Below are positions 31,254-42,500 of a stretch of DNA of 64,000 nt, one piece after another (the stretch's first letter is position 1; every line of letters begins with the position of its first letter). The notes beneath the pieces were generated by a model, which saw nothing but the letters and a program-made list of their open reading frames with translations, had not been told where the DNA came from and ran no database searches. This DNA is from Phytoseiulus persimilis. Lineage: Eukaryota > Arthropoda > Arachnida > Mesostigmata > Phytoseiidae. The position numbers and the translations under genes are program-made. The stretch is taken from positions 4,340,001 through 4,404,000 of the forward strand of contig CM075103.1 in the NCBI GenBank assembly GCA_037576195.1. Reading direction: 5' to 3'.

Positions 31254-32006
31254 TTACAATTTGGCCTCGGTTCTCCTGCTGTTCGTGCGGCGTCTTCCGC
31301 ACCGACGCGTAGGTCGGTGCGAGGCACTATTAATGGCATTTCCTCTCTCTTCTCTCTCACAGCGCCCAGGAGTCGCGCCCGAACCACCTTGGTTCTCTCC
31401 ATGTCTTTTTATATGTACGGACGAATGAGCGAGTAAACGAATACGGCTTTTTCCCCTGACGTTTTCTACGAGACTCTGTAGACTCGGTGCGGTAGCAGCG
31501 AGGAGAGAAGAAGGAAGCCATTCGTTCTTCCCTACCGAATGGCGGCATGCAATATTTTTCCCTCTATTGATGATGATGTATCGATCTTCCCAATTCCTCG
31601 AGGCCCCTCCATCGCCGTGAGCTCCACAGAACCTCGGCTCGCGGGAAGAGCAGAGATGGCCAGAAATAGAGATCGACACGAGGCGAGGATCCGAGCCACG
31701 TAACGGCGCTCTTTTTCCTGTCTCAGTAAGTTCCAGAATTAGGAACGGAGGTTCGAAGTCAGTGGTCATCGTCGTCGTCGTCTGTCCGGTCCGTGAGCCT
31801 TTCTTAGAGAAATCTCCCACACACAAAGACGGTCGTAACGTCGGTGGCATCGTACCGGCACTATTCCTTTTGCTCGACGATACATCAACACTATACCCGT
31901 GTGCTGTGCCTCCTCCTCTTTGTTCCTTCATTGCTCCCGAAGTCGCGGCTCCGTGGAAGTACTGACTTATTCTACGAGTCAGTACCCCGGGAAAATGTTT
32001 GGTCAT
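31254..32006 (-). CDS. Candidate 5' exon, 250-codon frame, unknown protein
   Basis: This frame begins with ATG (MTKHFPGVLTRRISQYFHG) and stays open for 250 codons, unusually long for this window. It is basic, Ser/Thr/Arg rich, and contains a TTTT run and a stretch DFEPPFLILELTETG. A GTGAGA site inside the frame (after CGCT at about 31368) could be the real exon end. The same strand carries the terminal candidate 30493-30888, so the two may belong to one gene. No domain is recognised, and random frames near this length are just conceivable given the low stop frequency. Confidence 0.3.
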   Translation of the reverse strand: MTKHFPGVLTRRISQYFHGAATSGAMKEQRGGGTAHGYSVDVSSSKRNSAGTMPPTLRPSLCVGDFSKKGSRTGQTTTTMTTDFEPPFLILELTETGKRAPLRGSDPRLVSISISGHLCSSREPRFCGAHGDGGASRNWEDRYIIINRGKNIACRHSVGKNEWLPSSLLAATAPSLQSLVENVRGKSRIRLLAHSSVHIKRHGENQGGSGATPGRCEREERGNAINSASHRPTRRCGRRRTNSRRTEAKL

Positions 32007-32042
32007 AAAGAACGTTTCGGGGGGTCAGACCTAGAATATCAG

Positions 32043-32234
32043 CTGGCTAACGAGAAACATTCAGAGTCGAAATCGAGGACGAGTGCCACGGAAAGAGAAC
32101 GCCTCGTACACTTTGCAGCGCGGTCACTCCGAGTCACTCGGAATGCTACGTTCAAAAGCAAAGAACGTGCCAAGTCTCCACAGAATTGTTGTCACTTGGA
32201 ACACACTATGCGGCGCTCAGAGTCTTTTTTCGAG
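32043..32234 (+). CDS. Candidate internal exon, Lys/Glu/Arg/Ser-rich
   Basis: Exactly 64 codons lie in phase 0 between an acceptor (ggtcagacctagaatatcag) and a donor (TTCGAG then GTAAAC). The peptide is highly charged: LANEKHSESKSRTSATERE at the start, KSKERAKSPQNCC in the middle and MRRSESFFE at the end. It overlaps the ATG end of no other supported gene and has no antisense frame of similar length. The composition suggests a disordered or nuclear protein. No family is recognised. Confidence 0.35.
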
Positions 32235-33219
32235 GTAAACGTCTCGAGGAACGATGTGTTATGAGAGGTACGATCACGCTTATTTACTCTCCAGGCGGGA
32301 CGGGGGAGACCACGTTCTGAGCGATCCATCCCCAGATTCGGCTGAAATGAGCTCAGAAACATGGGACGCAGCTCACGCATGTCGCTGGATAACTCCGCGC
32401 ACACACGTGACGTTCTGCGGCCCGGTCAGAGCTCAGATCCCCGGTCCGTTTCGTGACCCCAACCGAGTCCGCTAAGCCGGGATGATCGATCAACGACGAG
32501 CCACTTGTCTGGCTCGTCTTACTTTCGCTCCCAGGTAACATTAACGCCACGTCATGCCCTTGATACCCTCGACCCTTTTCGCTATCCCTTCCTCCCCTTC
32601 CCCTCTCTACCCTAAACCCTGGACTGGGACTGCAGGAGTCAGCGGAAGTTTTCGCGAAGAAACGATTGAAACGTTCTCTTCCTATTTTTGGTGTCAGCTA
32701 TTTGGAACCTCCAGCGTATGTGTTATCCATGAAAAACTCGCCGCCGATGTCCCCCACAATTTTCCCGCCTCCGGGGTCAACCCCGTGCTTGTTCCCGGAG
32801 ACCCTTGAATTTCCGGGAGTGACAACCCTAGATCACCCTTGCCTGTCTCTCGACGATTTGGGCGGAGGTAGCAAATGCCCCGATGAGAAACATAAAAATC
32901 GGAAGCGAGTCATTTTCTTCTTCCGGAAAGTCGTGGTTTGCAAAGGCATGGACGGGAAAGCTGGAGTTCTTGCCAGATTCGCGTCTCGTAAACAGTGACG
33001 TTGCACATACATGATTCTTGTTGGAGAGATCGCTCCAGAGGAAAAACCCGGACCGTTGAACACCTGCGGAGCCACTACCGAGTTCGAGATCGAAAAACAC
33101 CCCCGCGACACGACAATGCTGTCTGTTTGGGTTCACATGAGAAGCTCGTATTGCCGAGGCCACGGGGACGTCAGCCGGATCGCGACATTCACGGAGTGGA
33201 TGAAATGGTGTATACCCTT
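32235..33219. other. No supported gene
   Basis: A 201-codon minus frame (32828-33433) and a 110-codon plus frame (32666-32998) overlap and have no motif. 32540-32640 is C/T rich on the plus strand. Nothing recognisable is seen. Confidence 0.35.
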
Positions 33220-33388
33220 GATGCCGAAAAATCGAGCCAGAAATGCATGAAGCCGAAAAATCGAGCCCGAAAAGCATGAAGCCGATAGGCATGAAGTTGA
33301 AGAGCGTGAAGCCGAAAACCTCCTCTCCCAACAGCGGAGCGGTCGGGACTGGTTTAGCGGGGGGGAATTGCACCTTCGTTATGCTCAG
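33220..33388 (+). repeat. Left arm of inverted repeat C, with 29/15-bp subrepeats
   Basis: The arm begins with tandem units GAAGCCGAAAAATCGAGCCC (29 bases including GAAAAGCAT), then shorter 15-base versions. It continues with a non-repetitive part containing CCTCCTCTCCCAAC, GGGACTGGTTTAGCGG and CACCTTCGT. It is inverted relative to 34087-34244. In one frame it reads EKSSPKSMKP, then KPKTSSPNSG and GTGLAG. Confidence 0.88.
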
Positions 33389-34086
33389 CCTACCTACTTC
33401 TTCTGCCTCGCTTACGTCCTCGCTGTTCCGCATCTACGATCCCTAGTTCGAACTGGCCAAAGGTGTAGCTGCTACAGGGAGCAATCTGCTAAACGCGAAT
33501 CTTGAAGTTTCCGAGGTCAACTCGCTAGAACTGAAGAGGAATCTTCACCTCCAGCTCTAGTACTACTCGCAGAATACGCTGTTACAACACCTTGTTCTTT
33601 CCCACCGAAAAAGGAAAACCGGCATGGAAACCCTCACCCGCAGTCACAGGACATCTTCTGCCTGTTGAAGGCTCAGATGAACTCGACTGAGCCGGAATCC
33701 GCGTTTGTCAGCTCCACTCGCAGTAGTACGATCAGTCCCTAGAGCATCTACAAAGATCGCCCACACTCCGGCAGACGAGTCATACGTTCCTATTAAACCC
33801 GGACGATCAGTTCTTATGGCGTCAATGATTTGACGATGATGAGATGGAGGCGCCCCTGACCCAGGACAACACTCAAACCCAGGATGAGCGCGCAGAGGCG
33901 CTTCGCGTGCCTAGAAGAATGACCCATTTTCGTAAATGGACACGCTGATGAAAAGCGCTCGTGCGAAAGTTTCTATATCAGAGAGCGAATCGGGAAAAAG
34001 GTTGTTTCATCGGTTCGCCGTGCTCTGGAGTCATACTGAGCCGTTGTCATCATCTCATCCGAAAACGTCTCCCAGTCGTTCCGAAT
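33389..34086. other. Spacer between the arms of inverted repeat C
   Basis: About 700 bases with frequent stops in most frames and no recognised gene. No short duplication flanks the outer ends of the arms by eye. Confidence 0.4.
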
Positions 34087-34244
34087 GAGTCTCACGAAGG
34101 TACAGATCGACGAAACGATACAGAAATCCCATCCCGCCAAACCAGTCCCGAAGACTCCGCCGTTGGGAGAGGAGGTTTCCGGCTTCATGCTTTTCGGGCT
34201 CGATGTTTCGGCTTCATGCGTTTCGGGTTCGAATTTTCGGCTTG
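34087..34244 (-). repeat. Right arm of inverted repeat C
   Basis: Read on the minus strand, two 29-base units (GAAGCCGAAACATCGAGCCC type) are followed by CCTCCTCTCCCAAC, GGGACTGGTTTGGCGGG and TACCTTCGTGAGACTC, in the same order as the left arm. The minus frame reads HEAETSSPKSMKPETSSPNG, then GTGLAG and CTFV, so the coding phase is kept between arms despite an in-frame deletion of two 15-base units. Confidence 0.88.
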
Positions 34245-36607
34245 TCGGACCCTAACCGATGAAATCTCGCGGTTCGCCAACGGCGCCCCGTGAATGCCTC
34301 GTTATTTCCTCAAGCCACAGCCGAGTTGACCAACAAATGTTTTGTGGAAAGCCTGGATCGAGGAACAATTCCAGGACCCGAGAGTTCCGAGGCCGTCGAT
34401 CCGCCAGCGATCGGGTATTGTCATCGAGTCATAGACCTCATCGAATCGGGGTTCCTGCAAGGCGCCGACGACGCGAGAAGTTGAGACATCGAGTCGTCTC
34501 GATTGAGTGTGCCTCCCCGGCTGAATCGGAGAAAATTAATTTTTCTCTTCCCCTCTTCGATCGAGCCTCGCATTCATCTACGGTGGGAAGCTTGTCGGCT
34601 GCAGTTCCAGGATTGAGAGATTAGAACCCGCCGACGCAATCTCCAAACATAGAAGGACAACGAGGAACTCCTCTTCCGTGTCCTACGATGGGCGCAAGAA
34701 GAACCCACTGCACATTCACCCGTCTTGGCCCTCGGGGGTTTCGGCGGTTCTACACGTTGCGCGGAGCTTTGTTTTCCGCAGATCTTGTTGTGGGGTCTAA
34801 CGGGGCCCACTCCTCCCGCGTCCAGGGTGGTACCCCCTTAGAAAGGGACCCAAACTTCGATTCGATAGGCTTTCAGAAACGCTGAGCCTGGAAGAAGCTG
34901 GAACGCTGCTCGGATCCAGTTCGAAGCTCCTGTTCTTGGATCGTTCCGTTGAGCGCATCGCTTCCTCCCACGGCGATTCCCTCCACGAACTTTTCCTCCT
35001 CGTACTTCCAATAATAATTGAATAACGCACAGCGATTCCATCTGTTGCTTGCGCTCTCCGGAGCGGCCTCCTCTCGCTGTGCCTTCCTATCATCTGAACT
35101 TCGCGAACGGATGAACGGAAGGGGCAAACAGATAGGGAAACGTCTGTGACCGTGGGCAGTCAGTCGGATCTAGGGTAGATGGATGGATGGGCCGGACGTT
35201 GGCTGCTTGACGGACTGAGGAAGAAATCCTCTCGACGCTGCCCCTCGCCGTGCGGGATGAAAAGAAAACACAGATCAGCCACAAATGTTGAAGAGCTTGC
35301 GAACTCTTCGAGTGGAATGGTCTTCTATTGAGTTGCTTCGCTTATTGAAAATCCGGCTGTTTGTGCACACGACTGCCTTTCGGCCCTGCCATCCAGTCCG
35401 AGAGACCTGAGAGCCGTATGCAGGAGAGTATGTTCCTCAGAACAGGAGGTGCCTCGTGCACGACGGAACACCAGTGGCCCGAGCGGGGTGCTGCGAAGTG
35501 CTTTCCGTTTCAGCTGGGTCCCGCCCCGGGTATTCAAAACTGAGCGCCGGAAGAACAGAATACCGGGATGAGGGACCGCGGCGTCGTGTCACGTGATGCG
35601 GAACTGCTACGTCAAAGCGGAGAGTTACGCAGCTGTACGGCCGTGGGCGTCAGTCTTTGTCGCGTGGGCTTCGTTCTGTTCATTTAGAACCACTTTGTTT
35701 CTAAATGGAATCGGCGCGAAGCCGAGGTTCGGGCTCGAGGCTCTGATGACGCCTTGGGTTGGCTCATTTCCGCTCCGTTGAATTAGCGAAAGCGTTCGAA
35801 CGATAGTGCAACCACGGCAAGGCGGGACGTCGATTCGAGCGGCGTCCGGAGGTAGCGACGAACACCGCCTGTTGACCACTGCGTTCCCATCTGCATAAAT
35901 GAATACGAAGTTGCCAGCCAGTCTGACCGAGTGACGTGCTTTCGATCGATGAATGTTTCATCCGTCAAACGCTCGCCAGGAGCGAGAGGTGAGAAACTCT
36001 GCTCACCCGATGCAAGTCTCCGAGTGGGCCTTCCTTCTTGTTCGTCGAAAGTTCTCTCCGAGGACATATTTCTCCCGCACGGTGCCATCAGGTGCTCCTC
36101 CTGAACCAAGGGCTTAGCGGTCTTTCCAGAGGCAACAGCCACGGGCACCCCCCCCCCCCCATCTCCCTCCCCCCCTTGGCGGGCGCTAGCCACTTGGAAA
36201 AACCCTCTTCAAGAGCCTCGATCCGACGAACTGGTCGGCGACAGACGGAGCGCCGCTGCTCTGGCTTTCCCGGAATAAATATTCAACTGTCGAAGTGCGG
36301 AGAGAACTCCTCAGCGGCCGAGTGGGAAGAAGAGGCGCGAACGACGCACAGTTTGGAGTTCCCGGTTGACTTTGTCCACCGGGGGAAAACTCGAACCGCC
36401 TTGAATTTACATCAGAAGTTTCCCTTGCCTGCAATAGATTTCGATTTTGATTCACTTCGCGGAGTGCATCGGACGAAAGTTATTTCCTTCCCCCGTCCCC
36501 TGACGGGTCGGGGCTTTACTTCCAAGCAAGCCGGAAAACCGGAGCCACGCAACTCGCAGAAGATTTGAAATTGCGCGCGGCTGCGACCGCTCAGCGCGCG
36601 CGGTTAC
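34245..36607. other. No supported gene
   Basis: Frames of up to 176 codons (36038-36568 plus, 35783-36193 minus) lack motifs and conflict with each other. A 13-base C run is at 36148-36160. 34900-35300 holds nothing recognisable. Confidence 0.4.
36148..36160. repeat. Poly-C tract, 13 bases
   Basis: A 13-base C run is followed a few bases later by a second, shorter C run. It is one of five such tracts in the window. Confidence 0.95.
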
Positions 36608-36717
36608 CTGTCAACGCGGCGTTGGAATGTCATCGCGCTGACGATTTGCTTGAGCGCATTCCTCGGTGCAGGAGCTCGTGGTCTCTGCGGCGGAGTTTTT
36701 TCCGCGCTCTTAGAAAT
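36608..36717 (-). CDS. Candidate exon, Pro/Arg/Lys-rich, weak
   Basis: The minus strand is open for 36 codons before a donor (GTTGACAG then GTAACC). The peptide is SAEKTPPQRPRAPAPRNALK, then QIVSAMTFQRRVD. No clear acceptor is seen at the left. It is listed only because the donor is good and the composition is coherent. Confidence 0.18.
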
Positions 36718-38623
36718 TCATTCGAAGATTCCAACCCGATGCTCAGCACCCAACCGAGGACTTAGACCCATCCCGACCGAGACTTCAGGATGTTCGATCC
36801 GATCCTCGAAGTTGATCTGGTTTGAGCAACATTTGTTGAACGCCGCGTCGGGCCAACATTTGTGTCGGATAATTCGTTCGCCGATACGCGTAAGTAGTGC
36901 GTCTGTCGACTCGAATCGATTGAGACCACGTGTGGTCGCGGCCATGCACCACGAGGCATAAAAGATTCGCCGCGGTGGGATCAACTGGATTACAGTCCTT
37001 GGGGATTCCCCGGCAGAGCTAGCTAACGATTCGGGCGAAAACATTCGGCAAAGAACTCTTTCGTTCCCCAGGGACTAGTTAGGATGCCAACCGCACTTCT
37101 CTCGACACTCTTTTTCATTCATCTGCTGTCTCCGGATTCCCGAGCCTCCACCGGGAACTCGAGCACTCTGGTGCTGTTTGTTGACAGCGCCGAAGCTGGT
37201 AACCGACAAGAGCAAATTGTAGCCATTCGGAGTTCTCTTAGTTGCTGAGCGTTGCCCAGCTGCCAGATGATCCGGCTTCCTCGATAATGACCGGGTCCTC
37301 GGCGTTTTCGAGCCTCTAATCAGATTCCTCTCGATCCTGCACTTGCTCGCGCGCCTGTTCGATCCGACGTCTGACCGGGTGTCGGACCCATCCACCAGAA
37401 GTTCGTTCCTAGCTCTTGGTTTCGCTTCCCGCGAGATATTCCCGATAGCGGTCGACTTGCGTGCGCGAGCTAATCGTCAAGAATCCTCGTCTTCGATGTT
37501 CTTTTCTCCGATTCGGCTAATCCCACCGCCACGACCGACAGATGGTCAGGCGAACGATGTCTGCGGATGCTGAGACCGTCGTGAGCTTTATTAAATCAAA
37601 CGGAGCTGTCGCGACCGCGAGCCATTCTCGCCACGAGGGATCGCCTGTCCGCTCCTGGGAGTATTCAAAGGAATAAAAAGGCAAGCGCGAACAAGCTGAA
37701 ATTCAATAAGCTTGACGGGTAGCGGCAAAGGATATTAGGGTAATCAGTAGAGGCTCATTCTGATTCGATCTGGTTGAAATCAAAACTGCTCCGCTACTCT
37801 ACGACCGTGATCTTCGTTCTCCGCTCCCGCCGGTGTTGATGATATCGCTGTCGAAGCATCATGAAAGGGGGAATCACATGCGGCCTCGATGGGACAGCGG
37901 GCGCTTTTTGTAATCGCGTTATTTCCGACTGCGGGAACGAGCGACAAACGGGAGGAAGCAGTGGACGAGTACGAAGACGACCGAGGAACGAAGAGAGCGC
38001 CGGGTACGCGGGGAAAACAGTGCAACGTTGAGTAGGTCTCGTTCGTTCGAAACGAGGACTACACGGAGAAAGACAGAAGGGGGCGGGGGTTGTCGTGTCG
38101 GAAATATATTGTTGTGCCTCGGGCCTATTATGTTTGGTCGTCTGCCTTCTGTCAGCCGGCCTCCACGCCCCACGTGTCGTCTCGGTCGTATGTGAGCTGG
38201 AGCCGGCGGCAGCAGCGACGACGACTACGACGACAATTGGCACCAGTAGCTCCTAAAGGACTCCGCTCTCCATATGGCTTTTTGTTGAAATCTCTCCCCC
38301 ACACTTTGCGAGATCGACGCTTGACCGATTCGACACGAACGGCGCAACGCCGTTGACGAGCCAGTGAGGTTCAAGAGGGACGACAAGGGCCCCGGCGCCA
38401 TCTGCTACGTCGTCCGCATACAGAATTCTCAAAGCGAATGATTCCGATCGCCGAGCTGCCTCCACCTGCCCCGTGACAGTTTCCCGCTCATGGCGCGCTT
38501 GAATTCGGGAAGAATCCTGAGCGTTCATCACTGTTTCTTTCCTCGTCGGATCTGCCTCCAGCCGAGAGGCTCATTCGACACCGTAGGACCCATCGACCGC
38601 TCCCACCTTTCTTTGTTTATCCG
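36718..38623. other. No supported gene
   Basis: The minus frame at 37794-38243 (149 codons) starts with a hydrophobic Val/Ala run created by GAC/ACG repeats and is probably compositional. A short GAC/CGA repeat lies at 38215-38240. Nothing else is recognisable. Confidence 0.4.
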
Positions 38624-38762
38624 AGGCGGGAGGGGGAAAATCTCTTGACCGTATCAACGAGGTCAGACAGATGTCCTCTGCCTGGATATGGGAAAACTAT
38701 CCACAAAACCCCAAAAACCCCGCTCCCTGCGCTGCTGAGAACTCGGAAGAATATTCCTCCTC
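38624..38762 (+). repeat. Dispersed repeat B, copy 2
   Basis: This is the second copy of the repeat at 27801-27942, in the same orientation about 10.8 kb away. Both preserve the CPLPGYGK reading. Copy 2 lacks the bases GGAA/AC that copy 1 has after GGGAAA and shows scattered substitutions. Confidence 0.85.
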
Positions 38763-38831
38763 TCTTCTTCTGGACCCACTTTCCTTGTGGTCTGTGCAGA
38801 CTCGCGTCACACCAACTTCCTCCCCCAGGTT

Positions 38832-38844
38832 CCCCCCCCCCCCC
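38832..38844. repeat. Poly-C tract, 13 bases
   Basis: A 13-base C run lies about 70 bases downstream of dispersed repeat B copy 2, within pyrimidine-rich DNA. Confidence 0.95.
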
Positions 38845-39243
38845 AGATATGGGATATCACACTTTCCACCCAGATTTTACTCTGTCCAATATGTAATTGG
38901 TTTACGCGGTTGGATGTTAGGCCAGATATTGAAATCCATCGGCGCCGCTACTTGGGACTCCCCGCTCGAAGAAGTCACTCAAAGAACTCCCGATGGGATA
39001 AGAGAAGCCATCCACTTCTGCTTGTGGCTTGCAAGCAGCTCCCTTCCACTCCTGTGAGCACAGTGGTTGCCGGTAGCGCCGGTCGAAAACGGTTCTCCGC
39101 CGACACTGCCAGCCTTGTGGTCTACGAGGAGTGGGAGTAGAATGAAGAATCATCCTCATATTCGCGCTATACATTCAAAGCCAAATCGAAACGGAGCGAG
39201 GAGAATTCAGTGAAAAACTGAGGAGGAAAGATTGACGTTTCAG

Positions 39244-39424
39244 AACCGACGGTGGCTCCTCGTGATAGAGTCAGGACGAGACGTGACGTTTCTCGAAATG
39301 TCATGAGAGAAGGCCGCGAGGAGATCACGCCTGATATCATGCCCGCGGAAGAACATTTTCCTTTGTCGAGTGCCGCGCTAGAAATCCTCGACGTGCCAGT
39401 GGGCTCTGATGTACCTAATAGAAA
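39244..39424 (+). CDS. Candidate exon, acidic hydrophilic protein
   Basis: The plus strand is open from just after a TGA (39219) to a perfect donor (AATAGAAA then GTGAGT). The likely acceptor is attgacgtttcag ending at 39243. In this phase the peptide is PTVAPRDRVRTRRDVSRNVM, then an acidic part REGREEITPDIMPAEEHF and ALEILDVPVGSDVPN. Two in-frame ATGs lie inside. The 59-codon frame is too short to stand out by length, but both the splice signal and the composition are good. A second short frame (MAFFAMAAKGFAPSG, 39472-39570) starts 48 bases downstream and ends at a TAG immediately before a GTAAGT. Confidence 0.35.
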
Positions 39425-39570
39425 GTGAGTTCACGGCATCCACCTCTCCGGATTTGGTCATTTCCCCCTTGAATGGCGTTTTTCGCGATGGCCGCCAAAG
39501 GATTCGCTCCGAGTGGATACTCGGTCCTGGAGAACCAGGGGATTCCTCGTGAAGAGCTCAGACCGGAGTA

Positions 39571-42500
39571 GGTAAGTTGGAGTCGGATTCGGTATCGTCA
39601 GCTCGACATGCTCATGTACACTGCCACATCAAACAGTTCCCCTCGAGGATAGCTAATGATGAGTAGAGCGATAAGGATCCCTGTGTCGGCGGTGGTGGGA
39701 CTGAACGCGCTCTTGTGTTTGCGCTCGACTCATAACGAGAAACCCTGGCTGGCCGTTTTCTTTTCGCTCGTTTCAATCGTCGAACGCCCCGAAAAGGAGA
39801 TTCAGCGTCCGACCAACGCTGTGGTTCTGAACAAGGACGGCCGTGTCCGGAGCCTATTTCTCTGGAACTGAACGAGAACCCCAGAACGCTCGAAATACAG
39901 AGCCCCCCCCCCCCCCCCCCCCCCCGACCCTTGAAAATTTTCAGACACGGTATGGTGGGGTTTTCTCGGTATGGCTGAATTTTCACGAGCTCTCGGATTC
40001 AGAGCGGATGGAGAATGGAGCTCCGACGAGCGCTCATGACTGAAACGACGTTGTGCACTGGAGCGGAAGCGAAGGTTTCCATCGGTGAGGACACCTCGCA
40101 CATTCCATGAGAATGCCTCGGGTTCGGCCCGGGACGCGTTTCCTCTTTAAGCTCACTCTCGCTGCGTCTCTCCTCCGGCGCTCCTGGAGCTTGTGTGTTT
40201 TTCGCTCCTCCTTCTTCCCTGCTTCCTCTTGTTAGGCGAATATCAGGCGTTCGTTGGCAGGCAGTCGGCGAGGCTCGAACATCGAAGGTTTTGTGGCGAG
40301 TAACGAACTGCGAGGGGACGGGGCTTAAGTGCCTTCTCAGCGAGGCTGACCCGCCGCCGCCGGTAACTGCTCCTCCGCTCCGCCTGATTTCCGCCTGTCG
40401 GTCCAGTCGTCGTGTTCACTCAGAAACAGCTGGAAACCATTCACTCCTCAAGATCATCCTTTGATCTATCCATTCACCCTTTGCGTCGTTGTTTTTCCTG
40501 CCTGCCGACCGGAAGGAGAACGCAGTCGAGTCATCGTTGACTTAGTTCCACAACGTTGCAGTGATCAACCGAGACACACAACGCACAGGGTTTCATCAGC
40601 GATCGCGCATCTCTACCTGGGTCGTCGATAACTCTCTCAGCGGCGCGCTCCACTTGAAATTTGCGAGAGTTGAACAGACGGTTTCCTTCTGAAATTTCAG
40701 CTCATTTCCGTTTCCGGAATAATTATCTCTCGGAACGAATGGCGGTCAAAGGAGAGAGGAGGTAGTGCAAGGAATCGACGCGGAGCCTCTCCACGACGTC
40801 TTTATTTCAGTATTTTCCCACAGGCGGCGCACTCGAAACCAAACAAAACCTCGCACGGAAGTGACAGCTCAAGCATCTCCTACAAAGGTCCCTCTGATTT
40901 CGTAGGGGAGATGAATTTCCATTCTGATCAGCTCCCTCGATTCTCGGCCAGGTGCGCGCAGAAACGGCAACGAAGGCTTGCGAGGTTCGGATGCGCCCCA
41001 GACCAAACGAGCTCTGCAACCGAATGCGTGTCGGGACCAACTGCTCGCAGAACTCGCTTCTCGGGCGAACAAAGAGCCCTGCTGAGAGCTGAAATCAATG
41101 CAAGAGATGCCGCAAGAAAACTCCTCCTTAGTTGCGATTTCTGAACCAGCGCAAACAACCGGATCTTGACCCTTTCTCTCTGGACTTTGTGACGTATTCT
41201 GTGGTATCTTCACCATCAACGTGACGGCCGCTAAGGTTCACACAGGCAACGGAAATGTGTGACGAACATCCGCCGGGACCGGCAATCGCGTTTTTTTGAG
41301 AAAATTTCCGTTGTAACGAGGTACTCCCAATTCAGACGCCGCGGTACGCTGGTTTTCGGTATCAAGGTATTTTTCGATGGCACTTGATGCGCATCTACCG
41401 CCCTCAGAAAACCCTGTCTGGTCATGTATTCAAATCTTGGGAACTCGCGTGCCCAGGGTTGCATAGGCGTGTTCGGGCGCGTTCACTGTTGTTCAGCGCA
41501 TCCGAAATCTGTGTGAATCACGCGGTGGTGGGCTGCTCAACTAATAACCTTCGTCGAGTTGTGGCTGACGGGTTGTTCTGCGGCGGCGCAAACGGTACCG
41601 ATGCTCTTCACATGGCTTTCAAAAGTTGCCTATATTTGTTTGGCTTCGTGACGGAGGAGACGACAACAGCATCGCAGCAACCGCTGGCGCACACAACCTC
41701 GCTAGTGAGGTTCTTTTCTCTCCCTCGGGTGCGCCGGCGGTTTCGACGAACGGCGCGAAGGCTTCACTGCGGCGGCTTAACTCCGTCAATAAGATAACAT
41801 TGATCGGCTCTCCGCGTCGCCCTCCGCTTTAGCTGACAGCAAGAAGACTTCTCAGGGGTCGAGACAAGGACCGAATCTAGGTCTGGGTAGGAGACAAATT
41901 TCGTCCAGGACAAAAGTAGGATCTCTGGCGGGACGAGGCCGAGTCGTTGCGAAACAGGAGAGCTAACCTCGGCTGGGTGGAACTAAACTCAGCAAGAGGA
42001 GAAGACGCCGGTGGAAGGAGGGCGCGGCTATAGGAGCTCAGCCTCGGCAACGGAGGGCGTCGAAGCCCGACGTTGGGACGAATTCGGCAAAAACGGGAGA
42101 ATTCTCGGCGAGGGGCGGGACGAACCTTTGACGAGACGGTTTGGAGCGTTGGACAAGCGGTGGTGATGAGCCCGCTATAAAGAAGGAAACCAACCAACCC
42201 AGCCGACCCGCCAACGGGAGATGACTCCATAGGAAAACGCTGGCTATAGAGCTGGCTCAGCACACCCGACAGAGTGCGAGCGTGGGTTTGTTCCCCAAAC
42301 TACTTCTGATGTTGGCTTTGTTTGGCGGCGCACGGTCATTCGTTTTCGCACTCGCACCAATTTCTCGTCGCAGCTCCATTGCGTTTGACAAAACACTACA
42401 AGACTCCACTCGCGTCTCGTCCGTCAGCCGCATTCGGTATTCGGAAAATTAAATGACTTGGCTTGGCGGCAAAGTGGGCGTTTTCCTCGGCTGCGACCGG

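Noticed and set aside
22982-34244. Inverted arms as ends of classic cut-and-paste transposons
   Set aside because: No transposase, no short target duplications seen outside the arms, and arms start with tandem coding-like repeats.
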